A stretch of 64,000 bases of DNA from Prado023 sp963788325 (GCA_963788325.1 CAWBGJ010000008.1:186001-250000), one strand, 5' to 3'. Shown: positions 26,152-36,824, counted from the stretch's first letter. Made by a program: numbers and translations. Notes: generated by a model not told the origin, from the letters alone.

Positions 26152-27315
26152 TCAGGCCGAGTAGCCCGGGTAGTGCAGGCGCTCGGCCAGCGGCGGCAGG
26201 GAGCCCTCGTACGGGTTGAGCATCCAGTCCTGCCAGCCGGTGACCTCCTCGGGATGGCGCGGGCCCGGACCCTGGTAGAGCGCGGAGGGCCGCACGAGGC
26301 GTCCGGTGCGCTTCTGCTCGAGGATGTGGGCGCTCCAGCCGGCCAGCCGGGCGCTGGTGAACATGGCCGGGAACATGCTGGCTGGTACCTCGGCGAAGTC
26401 CAGGATGATGGCTGCCCAGAACTCCACGTTGGTCTCCAGCACCCGGTCGGGCCGGCGCTCACGCAACTCGGCCAGCGCCGCTTGCTCCAGGGCCTCGGCC
26501 ACCTCGTAGCGCGGTGCGTTGAGCTCCTTGGCGGTGCGCCGCAGGACCTTGGCGCGCGGGTCCTGGGCGCGGTAGACCCGGTGGCCGAAGCCCATGAGCC
26601 GCTCACCGCGATCCAGGACGCCCTTGACGTAGCCGCGGGCGTCGTCGGAGCGCTCGATCTCCTCGATCATGTGCAGCACCCGGCTGGGGGCGCCTCCGTG
26701 CAGCGGGCCCGACATGGCACCCACAGCACCGGAGATCGCCGCGGCGACGTCGGCACCGGTCGAGGCGATCACCCGGGCGGTGAAGGTGGAGGCGTTCATC
26801 CCGTGCTCGGCGGCGGACACGAAGTAGGCGTCCACGGCGCGCACGTGCTCGGGGTCGGGCTCGCCGCGCCAGCGGATCATCATCCGCTCCACGACGGTGC
26901 GACCCTTGTCGATCTCGCTCTGTGGGGTCATCGGCTGGCCGACCCCACGCGCGGCCTGCGCGACGAACGACATGGCCATGACCGACACCCGCGCCAGGTC
27001 CTCGCGGGCCTGGGCGTCGTCGATGTCCAGCAGCGGCTTGAGGCCCCACGCGGGAGCCAGCATCGCGATCGCCGACTGCACGTCCACGCGGACGTCGCCG
27101 GAGTGGATCGGGATCGGGTACGCCTCGGCCGGGGGCAGGCCCGGGTTGAACTCGGCGTCGACGAGCAGGCCCCACACCTGGCCGAACGTCACGCGACCGA
27201 CGAGGTCCTCGATGTCGACCCCGCGGTAGCGCAGTGCCGAGCCCTCCTTGTCGGGCTCTGCGATCTCGGTCTCGAATGCGATGACGCCTTCAAGGCCGGG
27301 GACGAAATCGGTCAT
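26152..27315 (-). CDS. citA: Citrate synthase (CitA-type)
   Basis: A 387-residue citrate synthase condensing oxaloacetate and acetyl-CoA. Catalytic residues are recognisable: HGMNASTFTARV, GPLHGGAPSRVL with the catalytic His, and MGFGHRVYRAQDPRA, with the Asp in ILDFAEVPASMF. It resembles the second citrate synthase (CitA) of mycobacteria rather than GltA, judging by its length and start (MTDFVPGLEGVIAFETEI). It shares a strand with serC. Confidence 0.93.
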   Translation of the reverse strand: MTDFVPGLEGVIAFETEIAEPDKEGSALRYRGVDIEDLVGRVTFGQVWGLLVDAEFNPGLPPAEAYPIPIHSGDVRVDVQSAIAMLAPAWGLKPLLDIDDAQAREDLARVSVMAMSFVAQAARGVGQPMTPQSEIDKGRTVVERMMIRWRGEPDPEHVRAVDAYFVSAAEHGMNASTFTARVIASTGADVAAAISGAVGAMSGPLHGGAPSRVLHMIEEIERSDDARGYVKGVLDRGERLMGFGHRVYRAQDPRAKVLRRTAKELNAPRYEVAEALEQAALAELRERRPDRVLETNVEFWAAIILDFAEVPASMFPAMFTSARLAGWSAHILEQKRTGRLVRPSALYQGPGPRHPEEVTGWQDWMLNPYEGSLPPLAERLHYPGYSA

Positions 27316-27437
27316 GGGTCACTCCTGCGCGGATGTGGGGAGTTGGGCAGGGCCATTCTCGCCGATCCTGGTCCCGATGGCTCCCGCGACCCCCATGGAG
27401 CCGACTCGGCGGCGGGGTCGGGACGATACTGGGGCCC

Positions 27438-28109
27438 ATGGTCGAGCCTGTGGACGTGCGAACGCATCGAGTACCTGCGCGCCCCGATCGAGGGGTTCGA
27501 GGTGCAGACCGTGCCCGGGGCGCCGCTGGACCTGTTCCGCAGCTGGCTGGCAGACGCGGTCGCCGCAGCGCTGCCCGAGCCGAACGCCGCGACGCTGGCC
27601 ACCGTGAACGGTCGCGGGGAGCCGTCGGTACGGATGATGCTGGTGAAGGTCGTCGACTCGCGCGGCTTCTGCTTCTTCACCAACCACGGTTCACGCAAGG
27701 GTCGCGACCTCGAGGCCACCGGCGACGCGGCCCTGCTGTTCCCGTGGCACGGGATGCACCGGCAGGTCTGCGGTGCGGGGTCGGGCGCTGCGACTGCCGC
27801 GCGAGGAGTCGGCCGCGTACTTCGACTCGCGGCCGCATGCGGCGCAGGTGGGGGCGTGGGCCAGCCAGCAGAGCCAGGAGGTGACCCGCGCCGAGCTCGA
27901 CGCGCGGGTCGCCGGGCTCACCGAGCACTTCGCAGGACGAGGCGGTCCCGATGCCCGAGAACTGGGGCGGCTACGTGCTGGTCCCCGAGGCGGTGGAGTT
28001 CTGGGTGGGTCGGTTCTCCCGGCTGCACGACCGGATCGAGTACCGGCGGATCGCCCCGGGCGGTCTGGACGACGCCTCGGCGTGGCAGCGGCGCCGGCTC
28101 TCGCCGTAG
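27438..28109 (+). CDS. pdxH: Pyridoxine/pyridoxamine 5'-phosphate oxidase (three frameshifts)
   Basis: FMN-dependent oxidase making pyridoxal phosphate; about 220 residues once repaired. Seen are ATLATVNGRGEPSVRMMLVK, FCFFTNHGSRKGRDLEATG, FPWHGMHRQV, then ESAAYFDSRPHAAQVGAWAS, and the C-terminal PENWGGYVLVPEAVEFW with LSP. Three single-base insertions (near 27,461, 27,771 and 27,935) break the frame. In each case removing one base restores the family sequence. The vitamin B6 product would serve the PLP enzymes in this window. Confidence 0.88.
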
Positions 28110-28134
28110 CGCTCGGCAGACCTGGCAGGTCGGC

Positions 28135-28825
28135 TCAGAGCTGGCCCAGCAAGCTCGTCCTTCTTGGCCTCGAAGTCCTCGATCGCTGATCGCGCCGCTG
28201 TCACGCAGGGCAGCCAGCCGCGCGATCGTGTCGGTGATCTCCTGGGCGGAGGGCCCTTCGTCGGCCGCGGCTGACGGCCGGGCCCTGCTGCGCGGAGAGG
28301 ACCGCATCGGCGATGGTGCGCGCATCCTGCTGCTCGAACACCTGCTTCTCGTCGAGGATCGAGCGGCGGAACTCCATCGGCTTGCGCATCGCGGTGTAGG
28401 TGATGTCGGACTGGTCGGCAGCGGTGCTCGACCCGGAGCGTGCCGAAGCCCATCCACCGGCCGACGAGCGGCTGCTCGATCGTGATGTCGTTGATCTTCT
28501 CCAGCGCCGAGCCGTCGGCGGACTTGTTCAGGATCCCGCTGACCTTGAGCACCTTGTGGTTGGTCACATAGTAGTGCTCGGACCACCAGGCCACGAACGC
28601 GCTGGCGACCATGACCAGGCCCACGAGCAGCGCGAGCAGACCGCCCCAGAGGAACACGGTGTCCAACCACGCCTCGTCGGTGAGGAGCGTGCCGAACAGG
28701 GCCGCGAGGCCGCCCAGTACGAGCACGGAGCCGGTGACCGTGGCGAAGAAGGGCGCGATCCAGTGCTTGTGCGTCTCGTAGACGATCTTCTCGTTGTTCG
28801 CGAGCAGTGACTCGACGTAGCCCAC
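28135..28825 (-). CDS. PH-domain membrane protein with SHOCT tail (frameshifted)
   Basis: Two N-terminal transmembrane helices (about 22-45 and 52-75), then a bacterial PH (YdbS-type) domain (HYYVTNHKVLKVSGILN, NDITIEQPLVGRWMGFGTL), and a C-terminal SHOCT helix pair (ITDTIARLAALRDSGAIS, DFEAKKDEL). Three or more indels split it; one extra base near 28,145 hides the stop at 28,135. The start GTG 28825 has GGAGG five bases upstream. It is likely a membrane-linked PH adaptor of unknown function. Confidence 0.7.
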
Positions 28826-28909
28826 GGGTACCTCCTGGCCGGTGGATCTCCTGTGATCCGACGGGGGCTACGGTAGCGCGCGGCGACGTCCCGATCCCGG
28901 TGCCAGACT

Positions 28910-29869
28910 GTGGCCGTGGCGGGCAGGGAGCTGGTGGTGGCGGGGCTGACCAAGTCGTACGGCGACCTGGTGGTCCTGCGCGGCCTGAGCCTGCGGTCCA
29001 GCCCGGTCGGATCCTGGGCTTCCTCGGGCGCAACGGTGCGGGCAAGACCACCACGATGCGCATCATCTTCGACCTGCAGGACGCCGACGCGGGCAGCACT
29101 CGTACGGCGGGCGCGCCCTGGATCGGGCGTGTGCGCGGGGGTTCGGGTACATGCCCGAGGAGCGCGGCCTCTACGCCAAGATGTCGGTGATCGGCCAGCT
29201 GGTGCACTTCGGCCGGTTGGCCGGGATGAAGCGCCAGCGAGGCGCGCGCCGCCGCGATGGCCTGGCTGGAGCAGCTCGGCCTGGCCGATCGGGCGCGCGA
29301 CCGGGTCGACACGCTCTCGCACGGCAACCAGCAGCGGGTGCAACTGGCCGCCGCCCTGGTGCACGGCCCGCAGGTGCTGATCCTCGACGAGCCGTTCACC
29401 GGCCTGGACCCGGTGGGCGTGGCCGAGATGGGCGCCGTGCTTCGCGAGGCGGCCACGTCGGGGCGCGACCATCCTGTTCTCCTCCCATCAGCTCGAACTC
29501 GTCGAGGACCTCTGCGTGGATGTGGCGATCATCAACGCCGGGCAGACCGTGGCCCATGGCGACCTCGCCGAGATCCGGCGCAACGCCGGCTACCGGCGGG
29601 TCGAGGTGACGGTCGGCGGGCTGCCCTGGGTGCCGGACCGGCCCGGCGCGGTGACCATGTGGCGTGGCGAGCGGCCGCACGCGCTCGTCCCCGTGGACGT
29701 CAGCGCCGAGGAGCTGCTCACCGAGGCGGCGGCCACAGGGCCGATCACATCGTTCCGCTACGAGGCTCCGTCGCTGGCCGACCTGTTCCACGAGGCGGTC
29801 GCCGCGCAGCCGCCGAGGACCGCCGCGCAGGTCGGGCAGCTCCTCGGCCGGGAGGTCGCACATGGCTAG
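28910..29869 (+). CDS. ABC transporter ATP-binding protein, ABC-2 exporter (frameshifted)
   Basis: NatA/CcmA-like ATPase of about 310 residues broken by four or five indels. Fragments give LVVAGLTKSYGDLVVLRG, Walker A LGRNGAGKTTTMR, YMPEERGLYAKM (Q-loop region), signature LSHGNQQRVQLAAALV, Walker B VLILDEPFTGLDP and FSSHQLELVEDLC. The C-terminal extension follows the natA pattern. Its stop overlaps the permease ATG by eight bases, so the two are coupled. The exported substrate is unknown. Confidence 0.8.
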
Positions 29870-31058
29870 CGGGACGTTGCTGATCGCGCGCCGGGAGTTC
29901 GTCGAACGCGGACGCAGCCGGGTGTTCCTCGGCGTGATGATCGGTTCGATGCTGCTGATCCTGGTCGGCATGTTCGCGGTCTCCTTGGTGGGCCGACCGG
30001 GGGACTCGGTCATGGTCGACGGTGGCCGGCGACTCCCCGCCCGGGCTGGTGGACCGAGGTCCAGCGCACCGCAGCCTCGGCAGGGGTCCCGATGGTCGTC
30101 GGCACCTCACCCTCGGGTGCGCAGGCCCGCGATGACGCGAGTCCGGGACGGTCACCGCCGCACTCATCGACGGGGCCACGATCGTGGCCGTGGGTGCGCC
30201 GCCCCCGGCGGTGGACGCCGTGCTGCGCAGCGCCGCCACCTCCGCCGCCCGCCTCGAGGTCGCCGCCGACCTCGGGCCTCTCCGACGAGGCCCTGGACCT
30301 GGTGATCACCCCCGTGGAGGTCACTGTCGAGGACCTTGGGCACGACGGGTGCAGGTCGACGAGGCAGGTGCTGGCACGTGGGTGCCGCAGCGTTCGCCAG
30401 CGTGGTGATCCTGTTCGTGATGGTGATGGCCTTCGGGCAGTTCGTGGGCTCGGCGGTGGTCGAGGAGAAGCAGAACCGGGTGGCCGAGCTGGTGCTGGCC
30501 AAGGTCTCGACCGCGTCCATGCTGACCGGCAAGGTGCTCGGCGTCGGGGGCCTGGGCCTGGTGCAGCTGTCCCTGCTCGGGATCACCTACCTGTTCGGCC
30601 TGGCCGCGTTCGGCCAGGACTCCGCGGGTCTGGACCTGTTCCGGCTCGGGTGGTCGTCCCTGGCATGGCTCGGGCTGTGGTTCGTCATCGGGTACGTGAT
30701 GTACAGCTTCGTGTTCGCCACGATGGGCGCCACGGTCTCCCGCCTCGAGGACCTGCAGTCCCTGACCTACGTTCCCTCGGTGCTGCTGCTGCCGGCCTAC
30801 GCGGTGGCGGCGATGTCACTGACCGGGGAGCCGAACCCCCTGCTCGCGCCGTTCTCGCTCGTGCCGCTCTGGGCGCCGCTGCTGATGCCCTTCCGGATCG
30901 TCACCGGCGATGCGGCCTGGTGGGAGGTGCTCGTGGCGCTGGTCGGCTCGGTGGCGTTCATCGGCCTGCTCGTATGGTTCGGGGCCCGGGTGTACCGGGG
31001 TGCCGCGCTGCGCACCGGTGGCCGGGTCGGCCTGCGGGAGGCCTACCGCGCCGGCTGA
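29862..31058 (+). CDS. ABC-2 type permease (NatB-like, frameshifted)
   Basis: Partner permease of the ATPase upstream, about 390 residues after repair. One N-terminal helix (FLGVMIGSMLLILVGMF) is followed by a large extracytoplasmic region now broken by at least three indels (30,030-30,360), then five or six helices from 30,390 on (VVEEKQNRVAELVLAKVS, LAGLVQ-type loops, YVPSVLLLPAYAV). The ABC2_membrane_3/NatB layout is clear. Its 3' end overlaps the convergent modC stop by 16 nt. Confidence 0.78.
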
Positions 31059-32149
31059 GCGCCGATGTGCTCGTAGACGGACAGCTCGGTGGCCTTCACC
31101 GAGACCCAGCACAGACGTGCCCGGGAGCAGGCCCAGGTCCGCGACTGCTGCGGGGGTGACGTCGGCGATGATCGACGGTGTCGCCTCGATGCTCAGGCGG
31201 ACGCGCTCGGTGAGCATCGACAGCCCGGCCACCGTCCCGGGCCAGGTGTTGCGGGCGCTGCCGCCCACCGGTGGGCTCGTGCTCACCACGACCGCACTGG
31301 GGCGCGCGGCCACCAGCACCGGACCGGCCTGCGGATGCTCGGCCACCACCAGCGACCCGCCGCCCTCGAGATCCACCCGGCCGTCGCGTGCCTGCCCGGC
31401 GTACAGGTTGAGCCCCACGAGTTTCGCGACGTACTCGGTGGCGGGCCGACGGGTCACCTCTGCAGGGCGTCCCCTCCTGCACGATCCGGCCACCCTCGAT
31501 GACCAGCAGCCGATCAGCGAGCACGAGGGCTTCGACCGGATCGTGGGTGACGAGCAGGCATGGGCCGGCGAACCCGCCGAGATGCCGGCCCAGTTCCTCC
31601 TGGACATCGAGGCGGGTGCGCACGTCCAGGGCTGCCAGGGGTTCGTCGAGCAGCAGCAGGCCGGGTTCGCGGGCCAGGGCACGTGCCAGTGCGACGCGTT
31701 GTGCCTGACCTCCCGACAGGGTCGCCGGGACGCCGATCGGCCAGGTCAACAAGGTCCAGGCGCTCGAGCCAGGCGTGGGCCTCCCGACGAGCCTGCGCCC
31801 GACGGACGCCGCGGGCGCGGGCGGCGAACGCCACGTTGTCGGTGACATCCAGGTGCGGGAACAGCCGGTAGTCCTGGAACACGAAGGCGACCGGCCGGTC
31901 AGCGGGGTCGACGAAGGTGCCAGTCAGGTCGGCCTCGTCGAGGACGTGACCGTCGAGGCTGACCCGGCCCGCGTGCAGCGGGACCAGGCCGGCCAGCGCT
32001 CGCAGCAGCGTCGACTTGCCCGAGCCGTTCGGACCCAGGACGCCGAGCACCTCGCCGGGCGCGGCGTGGAAGCGGACCGAGAGCTCGAACTCAGCACGTC
32101 GGACGGTGCATCGACCGCCAGCCGCCGGGGGGCCGATCGGGGCGCTCAT
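31043..32149 (-). CDS. modC: Molybdate ABC transporter ATP-binding protein ModC (frameshifted)
   Basis: ATPase of molybdate import, about 365 residues. Walker A VLGPNGSGKSTLLRAL, Q-loop FVFQDYRLFPHL, signature LSGGQAQRVALARALA, Walker B LLLLDEPLAALD and H-loop LVTHDPVEAL are all seen, then a C-terminal molybdate-binding TOBE domain (NTWPGTVAGLSMLTERVRL). At least three indels (near 31,735, 31,465 and 31,115) split it. The last codons read KATELSVYEHIG to a TAG at 31,043. It is the last gene of the moa-mod minus-strand operon. Confidence 0.86.
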
Positions 32150-32150
32150 G

Positions 32151-33014
32151 TCAGCGTCCCGCCGCGCAGCCAGCGGTCGCGCAGCGCGACGAGGACCCCC
32201 ACCGACACCATGCCAGCAGGACCAGGCTCAGCGCGATCGCGGCCTCGCGGGTCGGTCTCCAGGGCGTAGTAGACGGCGATCGGCATGGTCTGGGTGCGCC
32301 CCGGCAGGCTGCCCGGCGAACGTGATGGTCGCCCCGAACTCGCCGAGGGCCCGTGCCCAGCACAGCACGGCGCCGGCCACCAGCGACGGACCGAGCAGGG
32401 GCAGGGTGACCATGCGGAAGGTGGTCAGCCGGGAGGCGCCGAGGGTGGCGGCGGCCTCGTCGTACCCCCGGTCGGACGCGCGCAGCGCTCCTTCGACGGT
32501 GACGATCAGGAAGGGCATCGCCACGAAGGTCTCGGCCATGACCACCGCCAGCGGGCTGAACGGGATCGTGAGGCCGAACCACTGGTCCAGGTAGCGCCCG
32601 ATCAGCCCGGTGCGCCCGAAGGCCAGCAGCAGCGCGACCCCGCCGACCACCGGGGGCAGCACCAGGGGCAGCGTGACCAGCGCCCGGAGCAGCCGGATCC
32701 CGGGCAGCGCGGTACGCGCCAGCAGCCAGGCCAGCGGCACGCCGACCAGCACCGAGAAGGCCGTGGCCGCGGTCGAGGTCCACAGGGACAGCACCAGGGC
32801 CTCGCGGGTGTCCGGGCGCGAGCAGGATCTCGCCGAGCCGGCTCCAGGGGGCCCGGATCACCAGCCCGGCCAGTGGCAGGAGCAGGAACGTGACGGCCAC
32901 GAGGGCCGGCGCCAACAGGAGCGCCGGGGGCGCCCCGCTCGCCCTGGTCGCTGCCGCGCGCGGCGGGCGCGTTCCGTCGGCGGAGAGCCGGGTCGGCGTC
33001 CAACTGCTGCTCAT
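32151..33014 (-). CDS. modB: Molybdate ABC transporter permease ModB (frameshifted)
   Basis: Permease of the molybdate importer, about 285 residues. Core fragments are SVLVGVPLAWLLARTALPG, LPLVLPPVVGGVALLLAFG, the EAA loop EAAATLGASRLTTFRMVTLP and ALGEFGATITFAG. Two or three indels (around 32,300 and 32,820) break the reading frame. The start ATG 33014 overlaps the modA stop (ATGA); the stop lies 1 nt before the modC start. Five or six transmembrane helices are expected. Confidence 0.86.
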   Translation of the reverse strand: MSSSWTPTRLSADGTRPPRAAATRASGAPPALLLAPALVAVTFLLLPLAGLVIRAPWSRLGEILLAPGHPRGPGAVPVDLDRGHGLLGAGRRAAGLAAGAYRAARDPAAPGAGHAAPGAAPGGRRGRAAAGLRAHRADRALPGPVVRPHDPVQPAGGGHGRDLRGDALPDRHRRRSAARVRPGVRRGRRHPRRLPADHLPHGHPAPARSVAGGRRRAVLGTGPRRVRGDHHVRRAACRGAPRPCRSPSTTPWRPTREAAIALSLVLLAWCRWGSSSRCATAGCAAGR

Positions 33015-33830
33015 CGTGGTCGCGGCCGGCGATGCCGGCGCCTGCCCGGACGCGGCAGGAATCCCGCGGCCTCCAGCACCGCCTGGCCGCGGCTCGGAGA
33101 GCACCTCCTCGACGAAGGCGTGGCCAGTTGCGCTGGTGCGGCCCGTCGGCGAGCACGGCGATCGGGTAGGTGGTCCAGACGTTGACTCGGCGGGGATCGT
33201 GATGCCCAGCGACGTCGGCACCAGCTGCGACGATGTCGCTGACGTACACCAGGCCCGCATCGACCTCGCCCATCCGCACCTTGGTCAGGACCGCCTTCAC
33301 GTCGGGATCGAGGCGTGACCGGGCGCCACGCGTGAGGTCAGCCGCGCGCAGTACCTGCTGGGCTGCCGTGCCGCACGGCACCTGCTCCTGGCACAGGGCG
33401 ACCTTGCGTGCGGGATCGGTCAGATCGGCCAGCGAGGTGACCTGGCCCGGGTTGCCAGGTGGCAACGCGATGGCCAGCGTGTTGCGCGCGAACGTGGTCG
33501 GGACGGCTGGGACCCGGACGCGAGCACCTGGTCCATGGCAGTGGTGCTGGCCGCGGCGAACACGTCGGCGGGTGCGCCGTTGGTGATCTGGGTGGCCAGG
33601 CCACTACTGCCCGCGAAGCTGAAGGTGACTGTGCTGCCGGGGTGATCGGCCTCGAACTGCGCACCGATCGCGGTGAACGGTTCGGTCAGTGAGGCCGCGG
33701 CGAACACGGTGATGTCACCGGAGTCGTCGGCTGCCGATCCGCTCGAAGGGGTGGAGGCGCTGCCGCAGCCCAGCAGGGCCCCACTGACCAGCACGGACAG
33801 CGCAACCACGCTCGAGCGGGTGCGCATCAC
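33011..33830 (-). CDS. modA: Molybdate-binding lipoprotein ModA (frameshifted)
   Basis: Substrate-binding lipoprotein for molybdate. Signal peptide with lipobox SGALLGC, then the ModA opening ITVFAAASLTEPFTAIGAQF and SSGLATQITNGAPADVFAAA with oxyanion-binding residues. Later segments include LAIALPPGNPGQV, CQEQVPCGTAAQQVL and VYVSDIVAAGADV. Three or four indels (near 33,520, 33,210 and 33,100) disrupt it. The start is GTG 33830 or ATG 33827; it overlaps the stop of the TOBE gene upstream. The stop overlaps modB (ATGA). Confidence 0.86.
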
Positions 33831-34261
33831 GGCTCCACCGGGTCTGGCCGGTGGCGGGGGGCGGGGATCTCCACGGCCACGTTCGTGGACTTGACGCTGG
33901 CCACGGCGAGCACCCCCGGCTCGAGGCCGAGCTCGTCGGCGGCCTCCCGGCTGAGCAGGGACACGATCCGGTGCGGGCCGGCCTGGATCTCCACCTGGGC
34001 CATCACGGTGTCCCGTACGACCCGGGTCACCAGTCCGGTGAACCTGTTGCGGACCGAGGCCGCGACGACGGCATGGCTCCCGTCAGCGCCCGAGGTGGCA
34101 GCCTGCTCCTGGGCCAATCGGGCCAGTTGCGCACCGCGCACCACCAGGCGGCCCGCCGAGTCGGGCTCCGTGTCGATGCGACCGGCCTCCGCCCAGCGTC
34201 GCAACGTGTCATCGCTGACTCCGAGCAGGTCCGCAGCCTCCCGGATCCGGTACGTTCCCAT
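33827..34261 (-). CDS. MerR-type HTH plus TOBE (molybdenum-binding) protein
   Basis: A 144-residue protein, intact. Residues 1-45 are an excisionase/MerR-like helix-turn-helix (YRIREAADLLGVSDDTLRRW), and residues 70-135 a single TOBE/Mop domain (VAASVRNRFTGLVTRVVRD, QAGPHRIVSLLSREAADELG) that binds molybdate. It lies just before modA (GTGA overlap) and probably acts as a molybdate-responsive regulator of the mod/moa operon, or as a storage protein. The combined architecture is known in actinobacteria, without a firm name. Confidence 0.85.
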   Translation of the reverse strand: MGTYRIREAADLLGVSDDTLRRWAEAGRIDTEPDSAGRLVVRGAQLARLAQEQAATSGADGSHAVVAASVRNRFTGLVTRVVRDTVMAQVEIQAGPHRIVSLLSREAADELGLEPGVLAVASVKSTNVAVEIPAPRHRPDPVEP

Positions 34262-34382
34262 GCGACCATCTATCCTCAGGTACGGATGAAGGAACACGTA
34301 GAAACCGCTCGTGCGGCAGCAGGTCCATGTTCGGCGACGCAGATGCGGTTCAGCACTGACGTGGCCAAGGTCGTTCTGTGGC

Positions 34383-34624
34383 TCAGCCCCCGGCAAAGGG
34401 GGGCAGCACGTCGATGACTGCACCCCCGGGCAGGACCCGGTCCGAGGACGGGTCCAGTCGCTGCCCGTCCGAGCAGCAACGAACTGATCGCCAGGACATC
34501 GCCGAAGCGCGGGCGGGAGTTCAGCCACGAGCCCGGCGAGGACCGCGGCCGTTGGCCCAGCGGGCCGGGTCACCTCGCTGCGCCCGGCCGCCTGCCGGGC
34601 AGCAGCGAACAGCTGGAACGTCAC
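34383..34624 (-). CDS. moaD: Molybdopterin synthase small subunit MoaD (frameshifted)
   Basis: Ubiquitin-like sulfur carrier of molybdopterin synthase. The fragments TFQLFAAARQAAGRSEV and VLPGGAVIDVLPPFAGG are recognisable, ending in the C-terminal Gly-Gly needed for thiocarboxylation. One or two indels near 34,480-34,510 break it. The GTG at 34624 with GAGGAGGG upstream is preferred; ATG 34660 would add MPTIPALDEEGR. It follows moaA directly and works with MoaE. Confidence 0.78.
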
Positions 34625-34662
34625 GCGACCCTCCTCGTCGAGGGCTGGGATCGTGGGCATGC

Positions 34663-35748
34663 TCAGCCGCCGATCGCCGACATCGGCCGGTCGGGCTGCT
34701 CGAAGGCGGGGGCATCGATGCCATGGCCCTCTCGCTTGCGCCCGACCTCGCCGACCATCACCGCAGCGAGGTCTGCGTCGGGGGCGTCGCTGCGCAGGAG
34801 GTCGCGCAGGTTCGCCTCCTGCTTCGCGAACAGGCAGTTGCGCCAGTGCCCGTCGGCGGTGAGGCGGACCCGGTCGCACGCGCTGCAGAACGGGTTGGTC
34901 ACCGATCCGACGATGCCCACGGTGGCCGGGCCGCCGTCGACGAGGAACTCCTCGGCCGGGGCCGACCCGCGCCCGGCGACCGGCGCCAGCTGGAACCCGG
35001 CCTGCGCGAGGTGGTCGAGGATCTCCTCGCGCGTGACCATCATCGCCCGGTTCCAGCCATGCTGCGGGTCCAGCGGCATCTGCTCGATGAACCGCAGCGA
35101 CAGGCCCTCGGCCAACGCCCAGCGCAGCAGGTCGGCCGCCTCGTGGTCGTTGACCCCGCGCATCAGGACCGTGTTGATCTTGATCGGGGACAGGCCTGCG
35201 TCGCGCGCGCGGCCTCGATGCCGGCCAGGACGTCTTCGAGCCGGTTGCGCAGGGTGAGCCGTGCGAAGGTCTCCGGGCGCAGCGTGTCACACGAGATGTT
35301 CGACCCGGGCCAGCCCGGCGTCGGCCAGCGGGCCGGCCAGCCGGGCCAGAGTGAGGCCGTTGGTGGTCACCGACAGGTGCGGGGCATGGGGCAGCGCCGC
35401 CAGGTCCGCGACACGATCTCGACGATCTCCGGGCGGATCAGCGGCTCGCCGCCGGTCAGGCGGACCTCGGTGATCCCCAGCTCCGTGGCGATCCGCACGA
35501 CCCGGATGATCTCGTCGACAGTCAGCAGGTCCGGGTTGGGCAGCCAGGGCAGGCCGTCCGCGGGCATGCAGTAGGTGCAGCGCAGGTTGCATCGGTCGGT
35601 CAGCGACACCCGCAGGTCCCGGTGCACCCGACCGAACCGATCGATCAGCCCAGCGGGGGTTCGGCTCGGTCGCAGGGGTGGCGGGGCTCGACACGGGTCC
35701 TCCTCGGGGGCGGCCATTCTGGGTGGTGCTCGCCACGGGGATGGTCAT
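34663..35748 (-). CDS. moaA: GTP 3',8-cyclase MoaA (frameshifted)
   Basis: Radical SAM enzyme of the first step of molybdenum cofactor synthesis. Seen are the N-terminal cluster motif DRCNLRCTYCMP, the LTGGEPLIRPE segment, the C-terminal cluster site NPFCSACDRVRLTADG with HWRNCLF, and the terminal SAIGG. Four or so indels split it (near 35,650, 35,405, 35,290 and 35,210). ATG 35748 overlaps the moaE stop (ATGA); an inserted C near 35,650 hides this start from the downstream frame. It works with MoaC to make cyclic pyranopterin. Confidence 0.88.
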
Positions 35749-36157
35749 GGGCAGTTCACCCACTCGTCGCTTCCATCGGCGAAGCGTTGGTGCTTCCAGA
35801 TCGGCAGGCGCGCCTTGGCCTCGTCGACCAGCCAGGCGCAGGCCTCGAAGGCTGCCGCCGCGATGGGCGGCGCTGACCGCGACCACGAACGCGAGATCGC
35901 CGATGGCCAGGTCGCCGACCCGGTGCCGGGCCGCGGCAGCCGAGCACCCCGGGCCGGCCCCGGGCCTCGACCACGACCTCGGCCAGGATCCGGCCGGCGT
36001 CCGGGTGGCCCTCGTAGTGCAGGTCGGTGACGCTGCGGCCACCGTCGTGGTCGCGGACCACGCCGGTGAAGGTCACCACGGCGCCGGCCGCGGGATCGGC
36101 GACCTCGTCGGCCACCTCGGCCTCGGTCAGTGCGATTGCGCGGACGAGCGCGTGCAG
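35745..36157 (-). CDS. moaE: Molybdopterin synthase large subunit MoaE (frameshifted)
   Basis: Catalytic subunit of molybdopterin synthase. Segments are GAVVTFTGVVRDHDGG, VTDLHYEGHPDAGRIL, HRVGDLAIGDLAFVVAVSAA with the conserved histidine, and the C-terminal KARLPIWKHQRFADGSDEWV with the catalytic lysines. At least two indels (near 35,870 and 35,960) break it. The start is unclear; the frame reads ALHALVRAIALTEAEV without an ATG, so the 5' boundary is approximate. Confidence 0.82.
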
Positions 36158-36204
36158 AGCTCGTGGTGGCGTCGGCAGTCGATGCCGGCCCGGATGCCGA
36201 TCGA

Positions 36205-36824
36205 CTAGCGCCGACCTCGGGGTGGCGTGGGTGCCCGCCTCCATCGACCATCGCGGCCGCATGGGCCAGCAGGCTCCTCCGACCGCGGCCAGCCCGTCGC
36301 GGACACCACCCGGGCTGCCGGGCAGGGCGAGGATCACGGCCTGTCCTCAGCGTCGCCACCCAGGGCAGCGGGAGAGGTCCGAGGTGGGGACTCGGGCCCG
36401 CGAGGCCGCGCGGATGGCCTCGCCCAATGCCGGGGAGCTCGCGGAGGCCCAGGCGCGATCAGGGCATCCGGGGTCACGTCGCGTGGCCCGCCGCCGGTGC
36501 CGCCGGTGAGGCACCACGACTCGCGCGCCCGCGTCCGACTGCGCGGCGCACGGCCGGCGCGTGATCGCAGAGGCGATCGAGTCGGGTACGACGACCAGGT
36601 CGGTGACCGTCATGGCCGAGGTGCGCCCAGGAGCTGACGCGGCCAGCGGACCTGAGGTGTCGGGTGCGGAACCTGCCGAAACGGAGTCCGAGCAGGTGAT
36701 GACCGCTGCCCTCAGAGGTGCGCTCGGCGGGCTCGGAGGCAGGCGCCTGGGCATCGGAGGGCTGGAAGGGGACAGGTGCGGGCAGGAGACCGGCGTTGTC
36801 CGTGGCCGAGATCGAAGGGCTCAT
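36205..36824 (-). CDS. mog: Molybdopterin adenylyltransferase-type protein Mog (frameshifted)
   Basis: MogA/MoaB-family protein that adenylylates molybdopterin. Fragments include AAVITCSDSVSAG, DTSGPLAAS, LGEAIRAASRARVPTSDLSR and the characteristic ALPGSPGGVRDGLAAV. Many indels disrupt the middle, including the conserved TGGTG-type motif region near 36,500, so catalytic residues cannot be confirmed. The start ATG 36824 overlaps the moaC stop; the stop is placed tentatively at TAG 36205. Confidence 0.72.

Noticed and set aside
24955..28485. Very long plus-strand frame of 1,176 codons
   Set aside because: It runs antisense to serC and citrate synthase and encodes low-complexity Gly/Arg/Asp sequence; only its pdxH part is real. 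Long spurious frames are expected at this GC content.
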